Below, one piece after another: positions 43,325-52,435 of a stretch of 64,000 bases of DNA. Source of the stretch: Henriciella sp. Its GTDB lineage: Bacteria; Pseudomonadota; Alphaproteobacteria; Caulobacterales; Hyphomonadaceae. The first letter of the stretch is position 1; the number at the start of each line of letters is the position of its first letter. Below the pieces are notes generated by a model. It searched no databases. It had not been told where the DNA came from and was given only the letters and a program-made list of their open reading frames with translations. A program made the position numbers and the translations under genes. The stretch is from the NCBI GenBank assembly GCA_013213785.1, contig JABSPZ010000011.1:62001-126000 (forward strand), written 5' to 3'.

Positions 43325-43398
43325 TGGAGGCTCCGGCCGGAATCGAACCGGCGTACACGGATTTGCAATCCGCTGCGTCACCACTCCGCCACAGAGCC
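43325..43398 (-). tRNA. tRNA-Cys (GCA)
   Basis: 74 nt on the complement. Acceptor GGCTCTG pairs with CGGAGCC (one G-T pair); anticodon loop TTGCAAA gives GCA (Cys); T-arm GCCGG-TTCGATT-CCGGC; discriminator T and encoded CCA. Confidence 0.97.
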
Positions 43399-43630
43399 AT
43401 CCTGTTGCGTTCTTAAGCATTGTAATCAGGTCGAATTTTCTGTGATCTACTTTCGAGTGGTGATCCGAACGCATCTCACTGTCAGCACCTGATATGTCGA
43501 AGAAGCGTGTATCTATCCGCATCTAGGCGCGGTTGCAATCTCCTTCTGGCAGGGAGTAGGAATTGAATTAATGGATCGCTGAGAAAACGCCTAAACCTAA
43601 GGGATTGGTCTGCCATACTGATGGAGATGT

Positions 43631-44566
43631 CTAAGGTTTGTTTGCTTTCAGCACCCAAGCGGCATCGCGGCCACTTAGGGGTAGGGCCTGGACGTCTTTA
43701 TGTCCGCTAGCAGCGATCGTTGAGACGATGGCGTTGGCTTCCGCTTCATCAATGGCGGCGGACAGCATTCCGCGCATACGTCCCGCATAAGCGTCGATCT
43801 CGTGGGCCATTTGATCCAGCCATGTTGTGATGTCCGTCGGCAAGTAAGCGCGCCGGCGATCGAACAGTTGCCGCGCTCCTGCATGCAGTCGCCCAGCGAT
43901 CCCGCCTTCTTTGATAATGGAGGCAAGAACCGATTGCGCCTTTGAAAATGACGCGCCTGCTTCGACAACGCGCTGCTTCAGGTCTGGAGCAGGGGCGGCG
44001 TCAAATTCGAATGCGGCAGCGAAAAGCTCCCGGACTGACGAGAAATAGCCGCTCGAAGAAATGAGCTCAGCTTTGGCGAGATGACCCTGGCATTCCTCGG
44101 CGATCGCGCCGCCTTTTAAGTGAACGATTGCCGTGAACTGACCGCCGGGCGCGAGAATTCTCGAAATTTCGGCGGCCGCTTTCTCTCTATCTGAATACTC
44201 AAAGCCGAACTGGCTGATCACCTGTGAGACAGATCCATCAGCTAAGGGGATCGAATCGGCCGCTGCGATGATGCCGGTTAAGCCTGGAACTTTTGTCTGC
44301 GCCGCCAAGATTGCTTCCGACGAAATATCGAGGCCGATGAGAAGGTTCGAATCGGTGGTGGTCGCGTGTTTGATTGCGGATCCGGCCCCGCAGGCCAGAT
44401 CGAGCACGAGACCAGTCGGCGCTTCAGGAAAGACAGCAGTCCAAAACGCGCTGAGTTCGTCGTGGTTTTCGATACCGGTGCCGGCTAAGACTTCGCCGGT
44501 TTGTCCAGCTTCACGGCCACTCCAATAGTTCGCCCAATCGGCTTGGCTTCGATCAATTTCGGACAT
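43631..44566 (-). CDS. Class I SAM-dependent methyltransferase
   Basis: 311 residues from ATG 44566 (MSEIDRSQADW). Motif I is LVLDLACGAGSAIKHA, then LIGLDISSEAI (motif II with the acidic ribose ligand), IPLADGSVSQVISQFGFEY and SRILAPGGQFTAIVH, typical of UbiE/type 11 methyltransferases. The C-terminal helical half has no clear relative. Substrate unknown. Divergent from the TPR/2OG oxygenase gene. Confidence 0.8.
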   Translation of the reverse strand: MSEIDRSQADWANYWSGREAGQTGEVLAGTGIENHDELSAFWTAVFPEAPTGLVLDLACGAGSAIKHATTTDSNLLIGLDISSEAILAAQTKVPGLTGIIAAADSIPLADGSVSQVISQFGFEYSDREKAAAEISRILAPGGQFTAIVHLKGGAIAEECQGHLAKAELISSSGYFSSVRELFAAAFEFDAAPAPDLKQRVVEAGASFSKAQSVLASIIKEGGIAGRLHAGARQLFDRRRAYLPTDITTWLDQMAHEIDAYAGRMRGMLSAAIDEAEANAIVSTIAASGHKDVQALPLSGRDAAWVLKANKP

Positions 44567-44644
44567 GCGTCTACGATCTTTAGTCACTTGTGGAGCTGTA
44601 TAGTCGGTTTACGGTGCAGTATCTCAATATCCTGGAAGTCACAA

Positions 44645-46303
44645 ATGTCTCCTGCAGAAGCGTATCGAGTTGGCACCCAAGCTTTCAGTGCCGGTCAGTT
44701 TGATGTTGCGCTTCGTCATTTGCGGTCCATCCAGCAGCCACAAGCTTTGCATATAGCAGCCGTAAGCGCGCAAAAGCTCAATCAATTAGATGTTGCAGAA
44801 GACTTGTTTCGTAAGGCGCTTAAGTTGGGCCCGAGTGACCCAAACATATTGAACAATTACGGGCATTTTGCGCTTTCAAATGGCAACTATACCCAAGCGC
44901 TCGGACTGTTCGAGAACGCACTGAAGAGGGCGCCAAACCTTCCTGCGGCGCTGATCGGTGTCGCGAAAGTGTATGTGGCTCAAAAGCAGTGGGAAAATGC
45001 TGTCATCGCATCGCGCAGTGTTCTGGCAGTCTCAAACAAAAGTATTGCGGGACGTTACGGACTCGCCACAGCACTCTTGGAAAAAGGAGCCGTTGAGGAG
45101 GCCGAGACCCTCTTTCAATCGCTCCTCAACGAGAATGCCTCGCCTGAGCTTCTTTTCATGCTTGGACGAACGCATCTCGAGCAAAACAAGGTCGACTCCG
45201 CTGAGCAGTTATTCGCGGCCTCTTATCGCCAAGCGCCTTCGGATTATGCACTGCGCAATCTTGCCAATCTGTATTGGATGCAAGGTGCGGCGGAGCAATT
45301 CACAGCGCTGACGGATCATGTGCCCGAGGGACTAAGGCAGGCCGCGATACGTTTGGTTATAGAAAGCGGAGATCTTGAGCGCGCCGAGGCGATTTGGCGT
45401 GAGGCTTATTCAAATGGCGGGGCAGACAAAGCTGCGTGGCTTCTGAAAGCGTCGATCGCGAGAGAGGCCCAAAATGCGGGCGCGCTTACTGAGGCAACCG
45501 ATAAGGCGCTGCAACTCGATCCAAACGATCTCGTTGCGCTGGATCTGCGGGTGGTCGCAGACTTGATGCAAGGCGAGCCGGATCGGGCACTGACGCGCCT
45601 AAAACCACTCCGCCAGGCGCAGCCACATGCCCAGCATTGGTTGGCTCACGAGTTTGTCGCCATGAGAATGCTCGGGCGGAGCTCTGAGTTGCTCAATATG
45701 GATAAGTATGTCCGCACCTATGACCTGACGCCGCCGGACGGTTTCGACACGATAGAGGCCTTCAATGCGAGCTTCGTCGAAACCTTGCAGCAATTGCACT
45801 GTTTCTCCGCGCGGCCCCTCAATCAATCACTGCGCGGGCAGGGGACGCAGACGACTCGAAGCCTGACCAGTTATGATCATCCGATTATCCGAGCTTATAT
45901 TGAGGCGCTGGATAAGCCCATTCAGCAATATCTCGCTGAGATTGGTCAGGATCAGGCGCATCCGACAAGTGCGCGAAACCAAGGAGACTATCGTTTTGCG
46001 GGGATGTGGTCTGTACACCTCCGCGGACAGGGGTTTCACGAGCGCCATGTTCATCCCGAAGGCTGGATAAGTTCGGCCTATTATGTCGCTGTTCCGCCAG
46101 GGACCGATCAGTCTCCCGATCAAGCGGGCTGGATCGGATTTGGGGCGCCGCCTTACCATGTTCCCTCAGAGGGATCAGAGCTGAAATGGATCGCTCCAAA
46201 AGCGGGTAGAGTTGTTCTGTTTCCGTCCTTCATGTGGCACGGCACAAAACCCATCAAAGACGACGCTGAGCGGATCACCGCGCCCTTTGATTTGATTCCC
46301 TAG
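44645..46303 (+). CDS. TPR protein with C-terminal 2OG-Fe(II) oxygenase domain
   Basis: 552 residues from ATG 44645 (MSPAEAYRVGTQAF). The first 350 residues are tetratricopeptide repeats (for example NILNNYGHFALSNGNYTQALGLFENALKRAPN). The last 200 form a TIGR02466-type putative 2OG-Fe(II) oxygenase: FHERHVHPEGWISSAYYVAVP gives the His ligands and GRVVLFPSFMWHGTKPI the distal His, followed by the 2-oxoglutarate-binding Arg in ERITAPFDL. Such proteins recur beside TonB receptors and SapC-like genes in marine bacteria. It faces the large receptor gene, with a terminator between. Confidence 0.82.
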   Translation: MSPAEAYRVGTQAFSAGQFDVALRHLRSIQQPQALHIAAVSAQKLNQLDVAEDLFRKALKLGPSDPNILNNYGHFALSNGNYTQALGLFENALKRAPNLPAALIGVAKVYVAQKQWENAVIASRSVLAVSNKSIAGRYGLATALLEKGAVEEAETLFQSLLNENASPELLFMLGRTHLEQNKVDSAEQLFAASYRQAPSDYALRNLANLYWMQGAAEQFTALTDHVPEGLRQAAIRLVIESGDLERAEAIWREAYSNGGADKAAWLLKASIAREAQNAGALTEATDKALQLDPNDLVALDLRVVADLMQGEPDRALTRLKPLRQAQPHAQHWLAHEFVAMRMLGRSSELLNMDKYVRTYDLTPPDGFDTIEAFNASFVETLQQLHCFSARPLNQSLRGQGTQTTRSLTSYDHPIIRAYIEALDKPIQQYLAEIGQDQAHPTSARNQGDYRFAGMWSVHLRGQGFHERHVHPEGWISSAYYVAVPPGTDQSPDQAGWIGFGAPPYHVPSEGSELKWIAPKAGRVVLFPSFMWHGTKPIKDDAERITAPFDLIP

Positions 46304-46354
46304 GTGCATCTAAAGCGCTCACATAGGTGAGCCGCGAAAGTTTCATTCAGACAA

Positions 46355-46385
46355 AAAGAAACAGGCCCTCGAGTGAGGGCCTGTT
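46355..46385 (-). terminator. Intrinsic terminator of the TonB receptor gene
   Basis: AACAGGCCCTC (46360-46370) pairs perfectly over 11 bp with GAGGGCCTGTT (46375-46385), loop GAGT. On the minus strand it is followed by TCTTTTTG. It lies 26 bp past the receptor stop. Confidence 0.85.
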
Positions 46386-46410
46386 CCAATGTTCAGACTA
46401 AGTCTGGTGA

Positions 46411-49320
46411 CTAGAAGCGTGCAGTCGCGCGTACGAAGAGCGTACGACCGAACACGTCATAAGTCGCAGGGAATGTGTTCGCCTGCTCTTGGTTGTCACC
46501 GAGGATTGGTGGCTCTGTGTCCAGAACGTTATCGATACCGCCTGTGAGGGTCAGGTTTTCGTTAATGTCCCAAGAACCAGAGATGTCGAAGTAGCTTTCA
46601 GCGTCCAGCTTGGTAACAGCTGGTGTGAAGCTCAAGCCTTCATCATCGTCAGTTGAGCCAATGTAGCGCCACAGCAGCTGAGCTGTGTATGGGCCGTTTG
46701 CCCATTTCGCAGCGAAGCGGTGCTTGTACTCTGGCTGTGGATCGTCACAGTCAACACCGAACGCGCCAGCACACTCAAGTGGGTCACCGCCTTCAAATGG
46801 AAGCAGTGTGTTCTCTTCAGTGATGGTACCGACATAGTCGAGACCGAAGAGACCCCAAGAACCAGCGTCATACTCGTAGTCTGCCAGGATATCCCAACCG
46901 TTGAGCGTCAGAGACGCAACGTTCTGAGACGTCACAGAGACCTGAGTGATGAGGCCGTCGCCGCCACGTGTGATCGCGTTACAGAATGGAGAACCAGCTC
47001 CACCGAGGTCTGCATCGCCATAGCAGGTTGTGATGACGTTGTTCGCGCCGCCACCGAAGGCAGAGATAACGTCTTCGATTTCAATGTCGAAGTAGTCGAC
47101 AGAGAAGGTCAGACCTGGAACGAAGTTTGGAGATGCAACGAAGCCGACTGTGAGTGTCTCAGCTTCTTCTGCCTCGAGGTTCGGGTTACCACCAGAGATC
47201 TGGCGAACCTGACCGGATGGCAGATCGATGTTTGCAGAACCAACGTTCGCAGATGGAACACCTGTTGCGACACAAAGTGCTGTCAGTGTTGCGTCTTGTG
47301 GCGCACCAGCAGACGAACATGGGTCAGACGCACCTGGGAAGCCTTCACCTTGTGGCGAGAAGAGTTCCGAGATTGATGGTGCGCGAACAGCTGTGTTGAA
47401 TGATGCACGGAAGCGCAGTTGCTCATCCGGAGCCCACTCACCAGCGATTTTGTACGCTTCGACACGGCCAGCAGTGCTGTAGTCTTCTGTACGGTAAGCC
47501 AGTTCAAGAGCAAGGATGTCTGCGAATGCAACGTCTTTCAGGATCGGCAAGTATGCCTCACCGTATAGGCCGTACACGTCGAAGCCACCAGTTACTGGAG
47601 GTGCGCCGTTAAAGCCTGAGATTGTTCCTGCAGCAACAGCCTGTGATGGAGCAAAGTCGAAGAACTCTTCGCGGTACTCACCACCGAATGCGAGGCCGAT
47701 TGGGCCGCCTGGCAGTTCGAAGTAACCTGAAGTGTCACCAGACAGGTTGGCTGCGAAATTGGTCATTTCATAGTCGATGTCGATCACAGCAAGTGTACGG
47801 ATAAAGTCTGCAGCTTCTGGCGTGATGTTGCCTTGGCCGTAGATGTTGATCGGCACACAAGCACCGGTCAAAGCGCCGCTTGAGCTTGGGTTAGCGCAGC
47901 TTGGGTTTCCGTTGGCGTCGACGTCTACGTTTCCGTCACCATCAGCGTCTGCAAGCAGAAGCGCTTGGAAGAAGCGATCTTTGTCGATGTTACCAGACTG
48001 GTTCTCTTTACCGTTTGTACGGCCTTCAGTGAACGACATGTCCAGTGACCAAGTGTCGGTGATGTCCCAACGCAGGCCAGTTTCGACTTGGAATGAAGTG
48101 AACGCATTGTCAGCAATACGTGGACCAACTTCTTCCAGACGACGACGGATACCGAACGCACCAGCGGTGAATTCGTCATCGATGCCATCGCCATCAGTGT
48201 CTACGCCTGAACCCAGATCGTTTGAGATCTGCTGTTGAGCAGAAGGAGCGATGAATGGGTTGCCGTCCAAAGACACCTGGATTGTGCCACCGCGTGGCTC
48301 AAAGATTGGTGTTGGAGCAAGCTGTTGTGGAACATTGTTGTCAGCCATGAACGCAGATGCGTACACTTCGATCTCATCATTGATCTCGTAGCTGGCTTTA
48401 CCGTTGATTTGGAAACGTTCCTGCGGCAGCTGAATGTAGTTTTCAGGTGCGTAGTTGTAGAAGTCGTTATTGTCGCCAGAAGAAACAAACTCACGGATTG
48501 TGCCATCTGGATTAAAGATACCAGCGCTTCCGAAAACGCCAGAAATACGACCTTCTGGAACACCAGAAGAACCACCGTCGAAGAGGCCGCCGGCGCGGTC
48601 ATCGAACTGGGCGAAGAATGAGAAGTCACGGTCGCCTTGGAAAAGCTCTTCACGCTTCGTGTAGCCGAGGCTTACAACTGCGTTACCGCGGCCTTCAGCG
48701 AAGTTACCGCCGATTGTCGCGTTTGCAGACCAGACTTGTGCGTCCCAGTTATCGACAGCAGCTTCGTAGCCAGCAGAGAATTCTGCGCCTTCGAAGTCGT
48801 CTTTGAGAATGAAGTTAACAACACCTGCAACAGCGTCAGAACCGTAAACCGCTGAAGCACCACCGGTTACGACTTCAACGCGCTCGATGAGAGCAGCTGG
48901 AATGTTGTTGATGTCGACTGTACCGCCACCAGTAGATGGAACGACGCGCTTACCGTCGACGAGAACCAGAGTACGGTTTGAACCGAGACCACGAAGGTCA
49001 ACAGTCGCGATACCGCCACCTGGGTTGTTTGATGTACGGTCGAGACCAGGCACCGTTTGTGGAAGCGTGTTAAGCAATCCTTCGGTGTTTACTGTACCCG
49101 TCAGGTCGAACTGCTCAGAACCGACAGTTGCAACAGGGCTGTTAGATACAAAGTCTTGGCGTGCGATACGCGAACCGGTCACCGTAATGGTAGACTGACG
49201 CGCCTCGTCTTCTTCTGCAGCTGCGTCTTGCGCAACGGCATATCCTGACATTGCGACCGTCGCACCGGCCATGACAGACGTCGCGAACAAACGCGACTTC
49301 CAATTAGATTTGTTAAACAC
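46411..49320 (-). CDS. TonB-dependent receptor, large (969 aa)
   Basis: 969 residues from a GTG at 49320, placed 6 bp after GGAGG. The signal peptide ends near SGYAVA-QDA. A TonB box-like STITVTGSRI leads into the plug (VSNSPVATVGSEQFDLTGTVNTEGLLNTLPQ, DLRGLGSNRTLVLVDGKRVVP, GGASAVYGSDAVAGVVNF), then a barrel ending in VFGRTLFVRATARF with terminal Phe. The large size and plug match receptors for carbohydrates or other large ligands in Caulobacter-like bacteria. Two calcium-loop segments (near residues 370-382 and 458-475) lie in extracellular loops. Codon use is strongly biased, suggesting high expression. Confidence 0.93.
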   Translation of the reverse strand: MFNKSNWKSRLFATSVMAGATVAMSGYAVAQDAAAEEDEARQSTITVTGSRIARQDFVSNSPVATVGSEQFDLTGTVNTEGLLNTLPQTVPGLDRTSNNPGGGIATVDLRGLGSNRTLVLVDGKRVVPSTGGGTVDINNIPAALIERVEVVTGGASAVYGSDAVAGVVNFILKDDFEGAEFSAGYEAAVDNWDAQVWSANATIGGNFAEGRGNAVVSLGYTKREELFQGDRDFSFFAQFDDRAGGLFDGGSSGVPEGRISGVFGSAGIFNPDGTIREFVSSGDNNDFYNYAPENYIQLPQERFQINGKASYEINDEIEVYASAFMADNNVPQQLAPTPIFEPRGGTIQVSLDGNPFIAPSAQQQISNDLGSGVDTDGDGIDDEFTAGAFGIRRRLEEVGPRIADNAFTSFQVETGLRWDITDTWSLDMSFTEGRTNGKENQSGNIDKDRFFQALLLADADGDGNVDVDANGNPSCANPSSSGALTGACVPINIYGQGNITPEAADFIRTLAVIDIDYEMTNFAANLSGDTSGYFELPGGPIGLAFGGEYREEFFDFAPSQAVAAGTISGFNGAPPVTGGFDVYGLYGEAYLPILKDVAFADILALELAYRTEDYSTAGRVEAYKIAGEWAPDEQLRFRASFNTAVRAPSISELFSPQGEGFPGASDPCSSAGAPQDATLTALCVATGVPSANVGSANIDLPSGQVRQISGGNPNLEAEEAETLTVGFVASPNFVPGLTFSVDYFDIEIEDVISAFGGGANNVITTCYGDADLGGAGSPFCNAITRGGDGLITQVSVTSQNVASLTLNGWDILADYEYDAGSWGLFGLDYVGTITEENTLLPFEGGDPLECAGAFGVDCDDPQPEYKHRFAAKWANGPYTAQLLWRYIGSTDDDEGLSFTPAVTKLDAESYFDISGSWDINENLTLTGGIDNVLDTEPPILGDNQEQANTFPATYDVFGRTLFVRATARF

Positions 49321-49667
49321 AATCTTCCTCCAAACAAAGAAAAACGCTCCCACTCACTCTCTGAGAGACGTGGGGAGTACAAATACTTTGTCATATGAGG
49401 GGTCAACCGTGTGGCCCTTCAAAACTGTTTTTGGTTGGGCGCTGTGATAAAAAGATCATATTTACAACTAAATCCTCCCGGGTTTGATCGCGCGCTGCGG
49501 TATTTTTGCCCCAGAAACTCGCCTTACAGTCTCCATTTCTACTCTCTTTAGGTCGAGACACAGGGAAAATTTACTAGGCTCAAGCGCATGGGTTGTCTGG
49601 ATCGCATGGCTTGATTGGGGTAGCGTCGTGCGCGTGTAGAGTTTTCACCGAATGAGGAATGTGGGTC
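49321..49667. promoter_or_regulatory. Receptor promoter region and gap before the exported protein
   Basis: 347 bases between divergent genes. On the minus strand TTGACC (49401-49406) and TATTTG (49380-49385) could be the -35 and -10 of the receptor promoter, though the 15-bp spacing is short. CTCTCTGAGAG (49357-49367) is a small hairpin in the leader. No other gene is supported. Confidence 0.35.
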
Positions 49668-50201
49668 ATGGTCTTAAAGTCGTGCATCGTTTCAGGGATG
49701 GCGTTGGGCGTCATGTCTGCCGTCAGTGCCTTTGCAGCTGAAGCACCAGAAGATGTGGTTGCGCGCTGTGCCTTAAAAGTCGACTTGAGTGACCGGGTCG
49801 CCTGCCTGGAAGGCGCAATTTTAGGGGCCCCCGCAGTTGCGGCGGAAGAACCGCAAGCGGTCGTCGCGGTCGTCGCGCCGAAGCCGGAAGCCGTTGAAGA
49901 CACTTCACTCGGTGCTGAGCAAGTCGCCTCGCGTAAGCCGAACAAAGACCGGGGTAGCTCCGAAAATGAGCGGAGCACATTCACGGTCGCGAGCTCGCGG
50001 ACCGTTCCGTACAAAAAATTGGAAGTGACGCTCGAGAATGGTCAGGTATGGGTTCAGAGCAATGGCGACAGTCGTGACATCTACGTTCCCAAACGGTTCC
50101 GTGACTCGCTGACGGTTGAAATCTACCGCGCGTCGCTCGGCGGTTACCGAATGCATCTTAAAGAAATCAAGAAAACGATTCGCGTACGCCGCCTGAAATA
50201 G
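49668..50201 (+). CDS. Exported protein of unknown function
   Basis: 177 residues from ATG 49668. Signal peptide SCIVSGMALGVMSAVSAFA; then a short helix with two Cys (RCALKVDLSDRVACLEGAI), an Ala/Glu/Pro-rich linker, and a C-terminal beta domain KLEVTLENGQVWVQSNGDSRDIYV...LTVEIYRASLGGYRMHLKEIKKTIRVRRLK. The LENGQVWxQ...GGYxM...KxIxVRR pattern appears, as I recall, in conserved exported proteins of Caulobacterales. Function unknown. Ends 28 bp before a hairpin and 135 bp before the Pcm-like gene. Confidence 0.7.
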   Translation: MVLKSCIVSGMALGVMSAVSAFAAEAPEDVVARCALKVDLSDRVACLEGAILGAPAVAAEEPQAVVAVVAPKPEAVEDTSLGAEQVASRKPNKDRGSSENERSTFTVASSRTVPYKKLEVTLENGQVWVQSNGDSRDIYVPKRFRDSLTVEIYRASLGGYRMHLKEIKKTIRVRRLK

Positions 50202-50228
50202 GCTTCCTTGCCCTACGCCGAGTTTGAT

Positions 50229-50250
50229 GCGCTTTGCATGATCAAAGCGC
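50229..50250 (+). terminator. Hairpin after the exported-protein gene
   Basis: GCGCTTTG and CAAAGCGC form a perfect 8-bp stem with loop CATGAT, followed by CCTTTCT. A plausible weak terminator. Confidence 0.45.
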
Positions 50251-50336
50251 CCTTTCTGCAACTTCGCCATATTGCGACCGGGGCGGGGTGTGCTATTGGC
50301 GCGGTTCACGTCAGCTTCTATTTTAGGGACTACCTT

Positions 50337-50990
50337 ATGGATTTCGCAAAGCTCCGCCGGATCATGGTCGACTCGCAGGTTCGAGTGAATGATGTCACGT
50401 CGACTGAAGTGGTGAGCGCGTTTTCAACGATTCCGCGCGAAGTCTTCGTTCCCAAATCTATGCGAGCGAGCGCTTATGCCGAGCTTGAAATCGAGACCGC
50501 AGACGCCCGCGCCATGTGGCTGCCGCGCGACTTGGGAAAGATGCTCGTAGCGTTTGAAGCACAGCCCAGCGATGTGAGCCTCGTGATCGGAGCAGGGGCC
50601 GGGTACAGCGCCGCTCTACTCGGGCATATGACGGATGCTGTCATTGCACTGGAGAATGACGAGGCGCTTGTTGATTCCATGGTTGAGCGTTTTGCCGAAA
50701 TTGGCATGGACGAGGCTGTCGGTGTTCACGGCGACCTTGCAAAAGGCCTTCCCGATCAAGGACCGTTCGATGTGATTTTGGTCGCCGGAATGGTCGACGA
50801 AGTCCCGCAAGCCTGGCTGGACCAACTATCGGATGGCGGTCGTCTCGGCGTCGTTGTCTCAACTGGTCGCGGTATAGGTGCTGCCCGCATGTACAAGCGC
50901 GCGGGCGATACGTTTGCATATCGTGAAGCGTTTGAGTGCTGCCCGCCGATTTTGCCTGGTTTTGAGAAAAAGACCGAGTTCGTCTTTTAG
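50337..50990 (+). CDS. Protein-L-isoaspartate O-methyltransferase-like (Pcm family)
   Basis: 217 residues from ATG 50337 (MDFAKLRRIMVDSQVRVNDVTS). PREVFVPKSMRASAYAELEIE resembles PCMT substrate-site sequences, and VIGAGAGYSAALLGHM plus VIALENDEALVDS form the AdoMet-binding motifs. The standard PCMT segment that binds isoaspartate (T/S-I-S-Q-P) is replaced by ADARAMWLPRDLGKM, so it may methylate something else. This short paralogue often precedes tolC in alphaproteobacteria; here no tolC follows. Confidence 0.75.
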   Translation: MDFAKLRRIMVDSQVRVNDVTSTEVVSAFSTIPREVFVPKSMRASAYAELEIETADARAMWLPRDLGKMLVAFEAQPSDVSLVIGAGAGYSAALLGHMTDAVIALENDEALVDSMVERFAEIGMDEAVGVHGDLAKGLPDQGPFDVILVAGMVDEVPQAWLDQLSDGGRLGVVVSTGRGIGAARMYKRAGDTFAYREAFECCPPILPGFEKKTEFVF

Positions 50991-51012
50991 TTCATTACCA
51001 CGCGCTTTTCGT

Positions 51013-51525
51013 TCAAGGGCTGATCTTGAGGCAGGTCCCAGCTGAGGCATGCGATAAAGCGTGCAGCATATCCTCAAGTGAAACAGCGACACAGCCCTCG
51101 GTTGGGCGCCCATCATCATGCGCCAGATGAAAGAAGATCGCGCTGCCTAAGCCTGCAATGATCGGCGCATCATTATGAGCGAGCTCTACGATCACATCAT
51201 AAGCATGGTCTTCCCGCCAAAGTTTCTCATGACTGTCCGAAAAGGGAAGTGTGACTGGGCGGTTATAGAGCGGGTGTCCCGATGCGTCGCACCAGCCATC
51301 TGATTCTTTCAGAGGAATCACGGGTAAAGCGGTCTCCGGTCGGTTAATGCGATCCGCTCGGTAAAAGACGCGTTTGAGGCGCCATTTTCCAAGTGGACTA
51401 GCGCCATCACCCTCGCGTTTTTCTGGCGCCGCGATCACTCCGCTGCGCCCGATCGCGCAAGTGGTTTTTAAGTCTCCGGCTTGAAACGAGCCATTTGAAG
51501 ACGCCATTAACGATAAATCAGTCAC
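51013..51525 (-). CDS. L,D-transpeptidase (YkuD domain), no signal peptide
   Basis: 170 residues from a GTG at 51525 (frame open to 51549). The YkuD catalytic signature is GSAIFFHLAHDDGRPTEGCVAVS, with His and the nucleophilic Cys of HxnTxGCxxV. Upstream blocks REGDGASPLGKWRLKRVFYRADR and DVIVELAHNDAPI are conserved in the short alphaproteobacterial form. The family crosslinks peptidoglycan through 3-3 bonds, but no export signal is visible. Divergent from cenR, a regulator of cell-envelope genes. Confidence 0.8.
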   Translation of the reverse strand: MTDLSLMASSNGSFQAGDLKTTCAIGRSGVIAAPEKREGDGASPLGKWRLKRVFYRADRINRPETALPVIPLKESDGWCDASGHPLYNRPVTLPFSDSHEKLWREDHAYDVIVELAHNDAPIIAGLGSAIFFHLAHDDGRPTEGCVAVSLEDMLHALSHASAGTCLKISP

Positions 51526-51622
51526 GCACTGCTCTCCTTTTTGTGACATCAGCTGAAGAAGCGTGTAATGAAGTGTTTGAAATCACTCTCTATCTGCTGC
51601 CCACTAGACAAGGGAGAAAGTC

Positions 51623-52309
51623 ATGGCGGTGACCAAAACCATCCTGCTCGTGGACGATGATAATGAGCTACGCGAGGCCCTCGCGGAACAATTTGATCTT
51701 TATGAAGGCTTCACAGTGCTGCAAGCCGAAAATGCAACGACCGGCGTAAAGATGGCCGAGGCGGAGCGGACCGATCTCATCCTGTTGGATGTGGATATGC
51801 CTGATATGGACGGTCGCGAAGCCTGTAAATTGATGCGCACCAGAGGGGTTCGTGCGCCGATTATTATGCTGACCGGTCAAGACAGCGATGCGGATACGAT
51901 CTTAGGCCTCGACAGCGGCGCCAATGATTATGTCACCAAGCCGTTTAAGTTCTCAGTCTTGCTCGCCCGGGTTCGCGCCCATTTGCGCAGCTTTGAGCAG
52001 AGCGAAGACGCGACGTTTGACGTCGGACCGTATGAGTTCCGTCCGAGTATGAAACTCTTGGTCAAAGAAGATGATCGCAAAATCCGTCTCACCGAGAAAG
52101 AGACGAACATCCTCAAATACCTATACCGAGCTGGCGGGAAACCAGTCGCTCGGGAAGAGCTTCTCTCGGAAGTTTGGGGCTACAATGCTGCTGTGACGAC
52201 ACATACGCTCGAAACGCACATTTATCGCTTGCGCCAGAAGATCGAGCCTGATCCGGCGAATGCACGTCTTCTGCTCACTGAGGCAGGTGGCTACCGTCTG
52301 TCACCATAA
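51623..52309 (+). CDS. cenR: OmpR-type response regulator CenR
   Basis: 228 residues, SD GGGAGAAAG. Receiver domain: acidic pair in LLVDDDNEL, phosphoacceptor Asp in LILLDVDMPDMDG, Lys in VTKPFKF. C-terminal winged helix: IRLTEKETNILKYLYRAGGKPVAREELLSEVWGYNAAVTTHTLETHIYRLRQKIEPD. The near-invariant AGGYRLSP end and the DIGLGANDYVTKPFK-type block agree with CenR, the essential envelope regulator of Caulobacter (partner kinase CenK). The kinase is not in the window. Symbol from recognition of sequence pattern. Confidence 0.85.
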   Translation: MAVTKTILLVDDDNELREALAEQFDLYEGFTVLQAENATTGVKMAEAERTDLILLDVDMPDMDGREACKLMRTRGVRAPIIMLTGQDSDADTILGLDSGANDYVTKPFKFSVLLARVRAHLRSFEQSEDATFDVGPYEFRPSMKLLVKEDDRKIRLTEKETNILKYLYRAGGKPVAREELLSEVWGYNAAVTTHTLETHIYRLRQKIEPDPANARLLLTEAGGYRLSP

Positions 52310-52435
52310 TCCTATTAAATAACTGGGCGCGTCAGCGATTGGCATCTTAAGTCAAAACTCTGGCGCGGTCGGGCAAGAGCTCTGGGCGCGGGCTTCTTAT
52401 TCATTTGTGCACAGCAGATGAAAAAGGAGCCTCCC

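Noticed and set aside
46720-47376. Long plus-strand frames within the TonB receptor
   Set aside because: Shadows caused by the strong codon bias of the receptor gene; no start signal or domain.
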